This document shows positions 26,201-34,044 of a stretch of DNA of 64,000 bases, in pieces. The position numbers were made by a program, and so were the translations under genes. Each line of letters begins with the position of its first letter. Positions within the stretch are counted from its first letter, which is position 1. The notes beneath the pieces are model-generated. The model had not been told where the DNA came from, ran no database searches, and worked only from the letters and a program-made list of their open reading frames with translations. The stretch is from Lachnospiraceae bacterium JLR.KK002. GTDB lineage: Bacteria > Bacillota > Clostridia > Lachnospirales > Lachnospiraceae. Location: positions 2,626,501-2,690,500 of the forward strand of contig JAYMNP010000001.1 in assembly GCA_036941025.1 (NCBI GenBank). Reading direction: 5' to 3'.

Positions 26201-27288
26201 ATCTGAGCCTGAAGCTGTTCCGCCTGAGCCTGAAGCTGCTGTACCTGTTCCTGAAGCTGAGCTGTCTGGGCCTGTTCCAGTGCCTGCTGTATCTGGGCAA
26301 GGCCTGCCTGGGCCTGTTCCAGCCCCTCCTGAAGCTGGCTCTGCTGGCCTTCAAGTTTTTCCTTCTGTTTCTGCAGCTCTGCAATTCCGTCTGTGAGCTT
26401 TTTCTTCCCTTCTATCAGAGAATTGACCTGTTTCTGCAGTTCTTTTAAAGATTCAATCCCCTTTTCCGTATCGGATTTCGTCTCCCGCAGCTCTGCCAGC
26501 TTCGTATTCAAATCTGCTTCCGTCTGAAACAGCTCAATCTTCTTATCGTTTAACTGATTCTGAGCATCGCTGAGCTGGCCTGCCATCTCAGCCTGCCCGC
26601 TGCTTAATTTGTCTTTCCCGCTGCTGATTTCATCTTCCGCAGAATCCATCTTTTCTTCCGCATCGGAAAACTTTTCATCCAGGGAAGCCATAATTTTCTC
26701 ATTGACAGCATCAATCTTTTCCTGGCTTAAGGTCACCTGAACGGACTCCTGAATCAGCCCCGTTCCCGTTACAGAGGCCACGCCTTCCACACTTTCTATT
26801 TCCGGTATCAGCTCTTTCTCCGTATAATCGCTGATTTGCAGGCTGTCCATACCCTCCACTTCCATGGCCGCAATCATAATGGGCATCATGTCCGGGTTCA
26901 GCTTCATGATAATGGGATTCCCCACTACCTCCGGCCACTGGCCGCTGATCTGGTCCAGACTCTCCCGCATTTCCACGGTAATGGAATCCATATTGGCTGT
27001 CTGCTCAAATTCCAGCACAACCATGGACATGTTGTTGGCAGAATTTGAACTGATATTCTTAATATTGGAGGTGCTGGCCATAGCCGCCTCTATGGGCTGG
27101 GTCACCGTGCTTTCCACCTGTTCCGGGCTGGCTCCCGGATATGTAGTAATCACAATCGCATAGGGAAGGTTAATACTTGGCAGCAAATCCGTACTCATCT
27201 TGCTTAAGGATACCACTCCCAGAATAATCACCAGCACAATTCCCACAATTACAGTATAAGGTTTTTTTACACTGAACCTTGAAAACAT
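23257..27288 (-). CDS. RND-type efflux transporter with coiled-coil insert
   Basis: 1343 residues of the AcrB/HAE-like RND superfamily: helix 1 at FSVKKPYTVIVGIVLVIILG, the porter motif TYPGASPEQVESTVTQPIEA, the GxxxD helix region (GLALGIGMLVDNSIVVIENI) and a second transmembrane block with GIIVNNGIVMVEYINQLR. A long Gln/Glu/Leu coiled coil (about residues 260-560, over 30 Gln in a 120-residue span) is inserted in the first outer loop. In a Gram-positive cell this may replace the adaptor protein. The start MFSRFSVKK (27288) has GAGGAC upstream; a longer frame would run through the promoter. The substrate is unknown. Confidence 0.92.
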   Translation of the reverse strand: MFSRFSVKKPYTVIVGIVLVIILGVVSLSKMSTDLLPSINLPYAIVITTYPGASPEQVESTVTQPIEAAMASTSNIKNISSNSANNMSMVVLEFEQTANMDSITVEMRESLDQISGQWPEVVGNPIIMKLNPDMMPIMIAAMEVEGMDSLQISDYTEKELIPEIESVEGVASVTGTGLIQESVQVTLSQEKIDAVNEKIMASLDEKFSDAEEKMDSAEDEISSGKDKLSSGQAEMAGQLSDAQNQLNDKKIELFQTEADLNTKLAELRETKSDTEKGIESLKELQKQVNSLIEGKKKLTDGIAELQKQKEKLEGQQSQLQEGLEQAQAGLAQIQQALEQAQTAQLQEQVQQLQAQAEQLQAQIAQLEGQQEQLQAGLGQMEAQLRQLQEQLAQVESGLAAIKSELASQEGSTLKENATDKQLVSYISETITQAEQGLIQINGGIAAIETGLQSVAEGKTTINDTLATLNQSQITGSVEMGSASAQLASGEEKLKESKETFEETKKEAYDSANLNNILTMETLTGILTAQNFSMPAGYITDEGERYMVRVGDAVDSMDALKDMVLMDLGMDGVDVIHMSDVADIAVVDNSADSYARLNGRPGVMLSIEKQTGYSTGDVTKRIYDKFESMKKNNGNLEVSVLMDQGIYIDMIVDSVMNNMIFGAGLAILILLLFLKDIRPTLVIAVSIPISVVFAVVLMYFSGVTLNLISLSGLALGIGMLVDNSIVVIENIYRMRNEGLSARKAAVEGAKQVSGAITASTLTTVCVFAPIVFTEGITRQLFVDMGLTIAYSLLASLIISLTFVPMMGAKMLKKTKETKHPWFDRFQEVYGTVLEKMLRLKPLVLLVMVVLLVVSAKAAASRGTAFMPDMESTQMSVSVTPPEGADFEGACKLADEVTEQIQTIEDVESTGAMAGGSGIAASMMGGSGSSNNVTLYIILKEDKKLTNDEIAAQITKLTQDLEGEISVSSSNMDMGALAGTGLSLQIKGRDLDKLQEIAKDVSEIVSKVEGTVDVSDGMEETEKELRITVNKEKAAKYGLTVAQVYQLIQERMETETSDATISTDIKDYDVFLKSVEQSEVSREALKQITFTYTDKEDGEESEISISEVAEFEEVESMVSISRDGQERYVTVNAGIAEGYNVGLVGEEVNKAIADYELPEGYSMKMTGEDETINEAMEQLMLMLVLAIAFIYLIMVAQFQSLKAPFIILFTIPLALTGGFLALFFTGNEISIIAMIGFIMLVGIIVNNGIVMVEYINQLRKEGVEKREAIVTAGKTRLRPILMTAMTTILAMSTTAFGNDMGSDMSRPMAVVTIGGMIYGTVMTLVVVPCIYDLFYSKKSMVEEEI

Positions 27289-27319
27289 TTGTTCGTCCTC
27301 CCATCCTGTCATTTTTCCG

Positions 27320-27333
27320 ACCGACCGGTCAGT
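27320..27333. promoter_or_regulatory. Probable TetR operator
   Basis: ACCGACCGGTCAGT, a 14-bp near-palindrome (one mismatched pair), lies just downstream of the -10 of the exporter promoter, where a bound repressor would block transcription. It is assigned to the co-transcribed TetR protein by position. Confidence 0.7.
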
Positions 27334-27342
27334 TTCAGGTTT

Positions 27343-27371
27343 ATTATAAACATAAGTCCTGCAAAATTCAA
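27343..27371 (-). promoter_or_regulatory. Promoter of the RND-tetR operon
   Basis: TTGAAT (27366-27371), 17 bases, TATAAT (27343-27348), about 55 bases before the exporter start and directly upstream of the operator. Confidence 0.8.
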
Positions 27372-27521
27372 TGAAAAAAATATAAAATTTGCCGAAAACA
27401 GACTGGCCGTGTCCTTCCGGAGGAACCGCAACTGCGCAGCCTGACATATCATACAGGCTGTGAACAGGGCACAGGCCCTGCATAAAACACTGCATTTTAG
27501 ACAATCCACCTGCTTTGTCTA

Positions 27522-27550
27522 TTGATTCCGGAAGATTCCTTTTGTAAAAT
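27522..27550 (+). promoter_or_regulatory. Candidate promoter of the lipase gene
   Basis: TTGATT (27522-27527), 17 bases, TAAAAT (27545-27550), about 70 bases before the lipase start. The rest of the 330-nt divergent gap contains no other recognised signal. Confidence 0.6.
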
Positions 27551-27621
27551 CTTCCTGTAAATAATTACAGGCTTTCTTCTGGAAGCCACAGAGGGTATAT
27601 CATTTTGAGGAGGAGAAAAAA

Positions 27622-28446
27622 ATGAAAAAACTGATTCAGAAACTGGTATGTTTCACAATGATTCTGGCATTGATGCCCACCCTTACGGTACGGGCGGCAT
27701 CCCCGGCAGCAGGGGAAATCGAATTCACCAACGCCTGCGATATGGCGGGCTACATCTACGCCGGCTACTATCACTGTTCTACAGCGGTAAATCCCGATTT
27801 CAACGGACCAATCCATATTGTAAAGGCAGAACTTCACAACAACAACCGGACAATTCCGGTATATCTGGTAGGTATTTCCGGTACGGAACTGATTTTCAAC
27901 CAGCCTACCAACATTATTACGGACCTGCGGTGCGGATTTGAAAAAGACAATGTTTATCTGCGGGAAATTGTAAATGTAATCTGCGACAATGTACCTGTCG
28001 GCTCCAATCTGATTATTACGGGCCACAGTCTGGGCGGTATGGAAGCTCAGCAGGTATCCGGAAATCTCAGATTAAAATTAAGATATAACATTATGAACGT
28101 AATTTCTTTTGGTTCCCCATTAATCACACCGGAAGAACGGGAAGGTACCCTGCGTCGCCTGGGTGACAAGGCAGATATCGTTCCTTACATGAGTGTCAGC
28201 ACCATCAACCGTCCGGTACAGCAGATCCTGGGTCTGGAACAGGAAGACGGCGGTTACGGTGACGATTTTGCCGCTGCTCATATGAAAAGCTATCTGCGGG
28301 AAGACGTATGGGGCGACTACGATGTGCTGGGCTTTAAGGGCGGCCATGCCACAATTACATTTTCCGAGCAGGTAAAAGGATATGGCGCTTATATTATTCC
28401 ATTCCTGAAAGATCTGCCCACCATTGATTTAAGTCCCTGGAGTTAA
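27622..28446 (+). CDS. Secreted lipase-like alpha/beta hydrolase
   Basis: 274 residues. A clear signal peptide (MKKLIQKLVCFTMILALMPT, cleavage after VRAA) sends it out of the cell. The nucleophile elbow GHSLGGMEAQQVSG (near residue 135) and a later DIVPYMSVST region fit the class 3 lipase group; GFKGGHATITF may hold the active His. A ribosome site GGAGG lies eight bases before the ATG. It has its own promoter and is closed by a terminator at 28470-28503, so it is monocistronic. Whether the substrate is a triglyceride or a membrane lipid cannot be told. Confidence 0.8.
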   Translation: MKKLIQKLVCFTMILALMPTLTVRAASPAAGEIEFTNACDMAGYIYAGYYHCSTAVNPDFNGPIHIVKAELHNNNRTIPVYLVGISGTELIFNQPTNIITDLRCGFEKDNVYLREIVNVICDNVPVGSNLIITGHSLGGMEAQQVSGNLRLKLRYNIMNVISFGSPLITPEEREGTLRRLGDKADIVPYMSVSTINRPVQQILGLEQEDGGYGDDFAAAHMKSYLREDVWGDYDVLGFKGGHATITFSEQVKGYGAYIIPFLKDLPTIDLSPWS

Positions 28447-28469
28447 GCCAATAAATAATAAATATACGG

Positions 28470-28503
28470 AAACCACAGGATTTCTCCGAAAATTCTGTGG
28501 TTT
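28470..28503 (+). terminator. Terminator after the lipase gene
   Basis: A 14-bp stem with one mismatch (AAACCACAGGATTT against AAATTCTGTGGTTT) followed by TCTATTTATATTT. Confidence 0.75.
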
Positions 28504-28667
28504 CTATTTATATTTGCACATATATACGCCCAAACACATGCAGACACCTTCCGGCTCCGGTATAAAAACAGGATTTTCGGAAATGCTTTCTTCATAAGGC
28601 TTTTACGCTGTTTCGAAAAAAATACATAATTTTCCATTCTGTTTTTATTTTTGTACACACAAACCAG

Positions 28668-28695
28668 TTGAAAAAAACAAAAAACGTGTTACATT
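28668..28695 (+). promoter_or_regulatory. Candidate promoter of pta
   Basis: TTGAAA, 16 bases, TACATT, about 45 bases before the pta start. Confidence 0.55.
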
Positions 28696-28739
28696 AGTAA
28701 TCAGAAAGATTTTGAAAAATTTTAAGGAGGATTTATGCT

Positions 28740-29753
28740 ATGGGCAAAAATATGCAAGGTTTCGGCACAATGATTGGCAAACTGAAAAAAAATCCAAAAA
28801 GAATCGTATTTACAGAGGGCAGCGACCCCCGTATTCTGGAAGCAGCTTCCCGTCTGCTGGCTTCCTATTTCCTGACTCCCCTGCTGGTGGGCAACAAACA
28901 GGAAGTGGAAGACGCCGCAGAAGAATACGGCTATAACATCCGCGGAGCTGAAATCATTGACCCGGAAACTTTTGAAAGTATGAATGAAATGGCAGAAGCT
29001 CTGTGTGAACTGAGAAAAGGCAAAAACATGCAGATGGACGAGGCTCTGAAAGTTCTGAAACAGGGCAATTACTTTGGTACCATGCTGGTAAAGATGGGAT
29101 ATGCGGACTGTCTGCTGGGAGGCGCAACCTATACTACTGCTGACACGGTTCGTCCAGCCCTTCAGTTAATCAAAACCAGACCCGGACATAACATTGTATC
29201 TTCCTGTTTTATTTTAGTGCGCCCTTCCGCTACCGGTGAAAATGAAGTGCTCGCCATGGCTGACTGTTCCATCAATATCAAACCTACGGAAGACGAGCTT
29301 GTGGATATCGCCATCGGAGCCGCAGACTGCGGCCAGCTCTTCGGCATCGACCCGAAAATCGCTTTCTTAAGCTACTCTACTCTTGGTTCCGGAAAGGGAG
29401 AAGATGTGGATAAAATGCGCAATGCTGCTCTTAAGACAAGAGCAAGACGTCCGGATCTTCCCATTTCCGGCGAACTGCAGTTTGACGCTGCTGTCTCTCC
29501 CCGTGTGGCCCGGACAAAATGCCCCAATGACGAGATTGCAGGCCATGCAAATATATTTATTTTCCCGGATATCAATGCGGGCAATATCGGTTATAAAATC
29601 GCCCAGCGTATGGGTAATTTTGAGGCTTACGGTCCTATCCTGCTGGGGCTGAAATCTCCTATCAATGATTTGTCCAGAGGATGTACCGCCGATGAAGTAT
29701 ACTCCATGGCCATTATTACTGCCGCACTGGTGGACGAGGTATCACCGCGTTAA
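28740..29753 (+). CDS. pta: Phosphate acetyltransferase
   Basis: 337 residues. It interconverts acetyl-CoA and acetyl phosphate, the step before acetate kinase in acetate formation. FTEGSDPRILEAASRLL, VRPSATGENEVLAMADCSIN, LSYSTLGSGKGEDVDKM and FPDINAGNIGYKIAQRMG are hallmark stretches of the short, single-domain Pta. AAGGAGG precedes the start. The usual downstream partner ackA is not present; a terminator follows at 29791-29826, so pta is transcribed alone here. Confidence 0.95.
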   Translation: MGKNMQGFGTMIGKLKKNPKRIVFTEGSDPRILEAASRLLASYFLTPLLVGNKQEVEDAAEEYGYNIRGAEIIDPETFESMNEMAEALCELRKGKNMQMDEALKVLKQGNYFGTMLVKMGYADCLLGGATYTTADTVRPALQLIKTRPGHNIVSSCFILVRPSATGENEVLAMADCSINIKPTEDELVDIAIGAADCGQLFGIDPKIAFLSYSTLGSGKGEDVDKMRNAALKTRARRPDLPISGELQFDAAVSPRVARTKCPNDEIAGHANIFIFPDINAGNIGYKIAQRMGNFEAYGPILLGLKSPINDLSRGCTADEVYSMAIITAALVDEVSPR

Positions 29754-29754
29754 G

Positions 29755-29789
29755 GTATTTCCTGTAAAAGAATAACGTATTTCCTGTAA
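29755..29789. repeat. Two copies of GTATTTCCTGTAA
   Basis: The 13-mer occurs at 29755-29767 and 29777-29789 (period 22), right after the pta stop. The same 13-mer is at 19107-19119 in the valS leader element, with similar following bases (RAGAAYAA). Confidence 0.7.
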
Positions 29790-29790
29790 C

Positions 29791-29826
29791 AAAAACCTGC
29801 TGGTTCTCCTGAAACAGCAGGTTTTT
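29791..29826 (+). terminator. Terminator after pta
   Basis: A perfect 12-bp stem AAAAACCTGCTG with its complement across a 12-nt loop, ending in TTTTT. Confidence 0.88.
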
Positions 29827-29927
29827 GGCTTATCAGATTCAGGTATCGGCAGCGCCTCCGATGCACGCACCCTTTTACCCTCTGAATCATATAATAAAGC
29901 AACCGAAAATTTACAAGGAGCTTTACC

Positions 29928-30500
29928 ATGCATACATCATGCAAATTAAGCAATGTGGCCAAAAATTATCTGAATACGTTTCACTGCATTTTAGATGAAA
30001 TGATCTGCAAAATGACGGAAGCAGAACTGAACAACAGCATTTCCTGGAATTTTATCGCACAGATGATCCCTCATCACCAGGCAGCTATTGAAATGTCCCG
30101 GAATCTTCTGCAGTACACCACTTTTATCCCTCTGCAGGACATTGCCTGCAATATCATTGAGGAACAGACCAAAAGTATCGAAACCATGCAGGAAATTCAG
30201 TGCTCCTGCGGTATGCGCAAAAACTGCAGTCAGGATTTATGCCTGTATCAGCGCAGGATGGATCAGGTCATGCAGAACATGTTCTCCAAAATGTCCTGCG
30301 CTCCGGACACCAACCAGCTTAACGTGAACTTCATCCGTGAGATGATTCCTCATCACATGGGAGCCATTGAAATGTCAAAAACCACCTTACAGTACGATAT
30401 CTGCCCTCAGTTAAAACCGGTGCTGAATGATATCATTGCTTCTCAGCAGAATGGCGTCAGACAAATGCAGCAGCTTCTGCGCCAGTCCGGCTGTGCATAA
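29928..30500 (+). CDS. DUF305 protein with two repeated halves
   Basis: 190 residues, AAGGAG before the start. The DUF305 core, a helical ferritin-like unit, is present twice: FIAQMIPHHQAAIEMSRNLL at about residue 44 and FIREMIPHHMGAIEMSKTTL at about 140. Each copy has the His-His pair and the Glu-Met that could bind a metal. Eight cysteines, several as CSC or CxxxxC between the halves (QCSCGMRKNCSQDLC), add another possible site. No signal peptide is seen, so it is cytosolic, unlike many secreted DUF305 proteins. Its function is unknown. It ends exactly where the convergent DUF6062 gene ends. Confidence 0.85.
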   Translation: MHTSCKLSNVAKNYLNTFHCILDEMICKMTEAELNNSISWNFIAQMIPHHQAAIEMSRNLLQYTTFIPLQDIACNIIEEQTKSIETMQEIQCSCGMRKNCSQDLCLYQRRMDQVMQNMFSKMSCAPDTNQLNVNFIREMIPHHMGAIEMSKTTLQYDICPQLKPVLNDIIASQQNGVRQMQQLLRQSGCA

Positions 30501-31238
30501 TCACTCCATGAGAGAAACGGAAATACTTCCTGTTTTTGTCAATGCCCTGGGCAATGCATCCTTTGCATTCTTCCAGGGTTCTTCTCTGTAACGGTAATCA
30601 TTTTTGCAGATAAACCATTCCACATCATCCCGTACCCGTTTGAAGTGGGTAAGATAAAGATGGCTGAGGGTTGTCAAAAACGGCTCCAGATATTTTTTAT
30701 TCAAATACTCAGGCGCCAGGGCAAACAGCGTTTTATAATGAGCAGTGCAGAATCCTTTTGATTCCTCAAACTGCCTGCGGAAATCTTCCTCTCTTTCATA
30801 GAGATAAAAAATGGTCCTCAGATAATTTTCAAAACTCCGGCTGATATAGCCGCATACAAAACACTTCTGTTCCTGGGCTTCTATATAATCAATCACCGGA
30901 GACGTACACTTCCTGTTCTTCCGGAGCAGAGAATTCGGAGAAGGCAGCGGGGCTTTCGCTGCCTTCTCCAGTTCTCTTATGGTATAATCCATATGGGTTT
31001 TCAGTATCAGGGCCAGCCCAATCTTGTTGGGATACCTATATAAATCCTGTAAATGCCTGCGGCAAAATCCCTGTTCATCGGTCTGAGCCCGGATATCCTC
31101 CTCCATGTAGCTGGCTCCTGCCCCTATGGTATAATTAATGGCATTTTCCTCCAGTTTCTGATACATGGCGCAGACAGGGCATTCACAGTCCTGTCCAAAG
31201 GCGTCCAGAACAGGTATGGTATGGAGTTTCTCTTTCAT
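30501..31238 (-). CDS. DUF6062 family protein
   Basis: 245 residues, soluble. Cys pairs in DCECPVCAMY (near residue 18) and KCFVCGYIS (near residue 125) and two FCRRHLQDLY / FCTAHYKTLF motifs suggest two zinc sites built from C-C-C-H sets, one in each half, so the protein looks internally duplicated. This layout fits the DUF6062 family of Lachnospiraceae; no function is known. A promoter TTGACA-N18-TATGAT lies about 40 bases upstream. It abuts the convergent DUF305 gene with no gap and no terminator. Confidence 0.75.
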   Translation of the reverse strand: MKEKLHTIPVLDAFGQDCECPVCAMYQKLEENAINYTIGAGASYMEEDIRAQTDEQGFCRRHLQDLYRYPNKIGLALILKTHMDYTIRELEKAAKAPLPSPNSLLRKNRKCTSPVIDYIEAQEQKCFVCGYISRSFENYLRTIFYLYEREEDFRRQFEESKGFCTAHYKTLFALAPEYLNKKYLEPFLTTLSHLYLTHFKRVRDDVEWFICKNDYRYREEPWKNAKDALPRALTKTGSISVSLME

Positions 31239-31274
31239 AGCATATTCCTCTTTTCACGATGGTTTTCCTTACCC

Positions 31275-31304
31275 ATCATACACAGGAATTCCATAAACTG
31301 TCAA
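31275..31304 (-). promoter_or_regulatory. Promoter of the DUF6062 gene
   Basis: TTGACA (31299-31304), 18 bases, TATGAT (31275-31280). Confidence 0.75.
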
Positions 31305-31373
31305 GACAGCAGGACAGGAACCTCATCTTCAAATCAGAATTTCCGCCGGAAATTTCCCGGTTTTCTGCAGGAT

Positions 31374-32102
31374 TCATGCATGATAATCAATGGCCTGCCT
31401 GAGAAATTCCGCGCAACCTGGCACATGTTCGTCATAATATTTCCGAAATCTTTCATCACAGGTATACATGACTCCCATGCTTTTGTGAGCCTCACTGGTA
31501 TACTGGCTCCAGCTCATGGACAGCCATTCTCTGTGCAGAGCCACAATGGCTTCCGCCTCCTGGCTGTCTGCTCTGATTCCGGAATTCACGCTCTTCTCCA
31601 GCCTTTCCCTGATTTCCTGTTCCAGATTTTTAAAGTGCTCCCAGTCCTGTTCCGACATATTCAGAACCTTCCGGTTCGATTCATCCACCGGCCCGTCGCC
31701 CCATTTTTTCCGGATTTCTTCTCCATACTGTTCTTCATTTTCCTTTACCAGCTTCTCTTTAAAAACTGCAAATTTCTCTTCATCGCTCATTACGTATTCT
31801 CCTTTCACAGACGCCAGAGTCTTTCTGACGGTATCAATCAGACGGTCCATACGGCTCCTCTGATGCTCCAGATTGAAAAGATGTTCTTCCAATACATGCA
31901 CCATGTCGAAATCTTCCTGGCATATCATCTGCCGGATTTTTTTCAGTTCAAAGCCCCTCTCCCGGTAAAAGAGAATCTGCTGCAGCAGTTCTGCCTCCTG
32001 CTCTCCGTAGTAGCGGACTCCTGCATCATTTACGCCCAGAGGCTCCAGCAGCCCGATTTCCTGATAATAGCGCAGTGTGCGTGCACTCCATTGTATGTTC
32101 CG
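31374..32102 (-). pseudogene. TipA-like MerR regulator lacking its start
   Basis: The frame encodes SARTLRYYQEIGLLEPLGVN, then ILFYRERGFELKKIRQMICQ (MerR DNA-binding part), a coiled coil and a C-terminal TipAS-type effector domain (EEIRKKWGDGPVDESNRKV; ALHREWLSMSWSQYTSEAHK). In-frame it reads back to the stop of the DUF4179 gene without any ATG, GTG or TTG, and the first turn of the wing helix is missing. The bases TGACGGAACATACAATG at the junction look like a former TGATG stop/start overlap with ATG changed to ACG plus a short deletion. The first internal ATG (31928) would give a protein without DNA binding. Confidence 0.7.
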
Positions 32103-33308
32103 TCAGAGCAGCGTATCTTCTATCTGATACACCCTCAATACCACGGTTCCGTCCTCATTCCGGGTAAATGTCTCCACATATACGGGACTTCCTTCCTCTC
32201 CGCCCATTACATTCATGAATTCTGACATGCCGGTCTGTCCATCTTCAAATAAACTGTCCGTCTGAAGGGTTCCGGAGGAACCGCTTCCGTCCTCGTTCTC
32301 ATAGGAATATGCAATCTGCCCCTTTTCGTCCGGTGTCATGGTCTGTGTCAGAGATTCCAGCAGAGTTGCATGTTCTTTAAAATCTTCTTCCTTCCAGTCC
32401 TGAATTTTCTCTGCTATCCGCCCGACTCCGTCCGAACTTTCTTCCGTCTCTCCTTCCTGCCGGACATTTTCAGAGTTTCCTCCTTCCAGCTCCTGCTCCA
32501 GTTCTCTGATGTATGCATCTGCTTTTTCGGGATCTGCCTTTTTCTCGTCCAGCGGCAGATGAAAGAGTGCATTTACCCCGTCATAATGCTCTGTCCTGGT
32601 AATTTCTCCTGTAGTTTCGTCAAACTGATACGCATTGCTGTCATAAAGGCTGCCGCTGCTTACGGCAAGATATAAGGTCCGGTCTGCAAAGATTTCCACG
32701 TTATCTGTCTCTGTAATCCGGTACTGGATACCGTCCTGCACATACTCCGTATATCCTCCCACCATGGTTATGGCATTAAATCTGGCAGGATTCTGGCCTT
32801 TAATCAGGGGAGATACAAAAAATGTTTCTTCTCCGTAATGTTCATCACTCACATCCGGTCTGGGAGAACCATCCGTATTCTCTATGGCTGTTACCACATA
32901 CGTGCGGTCCTCCCGAATCCCCGTATCGCCCGAAGTTACATACTGGCTCAGGTTTTTCCCGGAGACCACGCCCAGAAGGGTAATCCGGTAGTTCCCGTAT
33001 TCCTGGGATTCGTTAATGGAAATGGCGTCTTTGCTCTGAAATGCCGCTGCCAGCCCCTGATCTTCTGCTATCTCCGCCACTTTGTCCGGGGCCAGATATT
33101 TCCAGGCTGCCACTGCTGTCAGAGAGCCGGCACACAGGACTGCCGCTGCCAGCACTGCCACTGCCGGCATTTTTTTCTTGTATGTTCTGTTCATAGATTC
33201 TGTCTCCTTTGCTCTTCTCAAAATATTCTGATTCAACCAGTCATCCGGTTCTTCTTCCGGAGAAAGGGCCTGTTGCAACAACTGTTCCAGATTTCTGTCA
33301 TCTTTCAT
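32103..33308 (-). CDS. DUF4179 anti-sigma-type membrane protein
   Basis: 401 residues. A short cytosolic N-terminus (about 45 residues, LEQLLQQALSPEEEPDDWLN) should bind the sigma factor; one membrane helix (MPAVAVLAAAVLCAGSLTAV) follows and then a DUF4179-like outer domain with IAEDQGLAAAFQSKDAIS and EYGNYRITLLGVVSG. An acidic linker (ENVRQEGETEESSDG) comes before the C-terminal domain. The gene overlaps the sigma factor gene by 11 bases, the standard arrangement for a sigma/anti-sigma pair. The signal sensed is unknown. Confidence 0.85.
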   Translation of the reverse strand: MKDDRNLEQLLQQALSPEEEPDDWLNQNILRRAKETESMNRTYKKKMPAVAVLAAAVLCAGSLTAVAAWKYLAPDKVAEIAEDQGLAAAFQSKDAISINESQEYGNYRITLLGVVSGKNLSQYVTSGDTGIREDRTYVVTAIENTDGSPRPDVSDEHYGEETFFVSPLIKGQNPARFNAITMVGGYTEYVQDGIQYRITETDNVEIFADRTLYLAVSSGSLYDSNAYQFDETTGEITRTEHYDGVNALFHLPLDEKKADPEKADAYIRELEQELEGGNSENVRQEGETEESSDGVGRIAEKIQDWKEEDFKEHATLLESLTQTMTPDEKGQIAYSYENEDGSGSSGTLQTDSLFEDGQTGMSEFMNVMGGEEGSPVYVETFTRNEDGTVVLRVYQIEDTLL

Positions 33309-33828
33309 CCAAAATAACCTCCAACTCTTTTTTTAACAGCTTTCTCGCCTTGTGCAGCCTGCTTTTTACCGTTCCCTGAGGCAGTTTCAGGATTTTTCCA
33401 ATCTGCTCCGTGGTAAATTGCTGAGAATAATAAAGGTATACCGGGATACGGTATCGCTCCTCCAGCTTTGCCACTGCCTCCCGTACCTGCCTCTGCTGCT
33501 CCTGCCGGAAAAAAACTGCTTCCGTGGAATCTTCCTGTCTGCCAGACTCTCCATCTGCCAGTTCCTCCGTAAATATTTCTGTTCCGGCAATCCGGTTCCG
33601 CCAGGCATATTTCCGCCTTTTATTTTTCCAGATGCGCAGGGCTATGGAAATCAGGTAGCTTCCCGGATTTTTCTCCCAATCCATTTTTTCTTTCAGCTCC
33701 ACCGCTTTCAGAAAAGTATCCTGATATAATTCCTCTGCCTCCTGTTTGTTTCCGGTAAGCTGGCTGCAAAATGCGTAGACATTTTTTCCATATTCACGGA
33801 TACATTGTTCCAACTGCATGTCATTCAT
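33298..33828 (-). CDS. ECF-like RNA polymerase sigma factor
   Basis: 176 residues. Region 2 (NVYAFCSQLTGNKQEAEELY and FLKAVELKEKMDWEKNPGSY) and region 4 (YSQQFTTEQIGKILKLPQGT, VKSRLHKARKLLKKEL) are clear; there is no region 1 or 3, as in ECF/SigV-type factors. The start MNDMQLEQ (33828) was chosen with AAAGG nine bases upstream; a TTG three codons earlier is less likely. Its activity is presumably held down by the DUF4179 membrane protein encoded next. The gap 33838-34044 separates it from the divergent carbonic anhydrase gene; no sure promoter was picked there. Confidence 0.9.
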   Translation of the reverse strand: MNDMQLEQCIREYGKNVYAFCSQLTGNKQEAEELYQDTFLKAVELKEKMDWEKNPGSYLISIALRIWKNKRRKYAWRNRIAGTEIFTEELADGESGRQEDSTEAVFFRQEQQRQVREAVAKLEERYRIPVYLYYSQQFTTEQIGKILKLPQGTVKSRLHKARKLLKKELEVILDER

Positions 33829-34044
33829 GTTACTCAACCTTTCAGACGTCTTTCCAGGGTTTTCATGTGCCCTTCACTGATACATTGTAATAACTTTTCT
33901 TTTGGTTCACGGACTGACTTTATTATTTTTCATCCATTGGCGGGCAATATTTACTTTTTTGCGGACATACTATATACTGTTGAATGGAATATTAAAAGAA
34001 CTGGAAAAGATTCGGACGCACCGAAACAGAAAGGATATTACACT

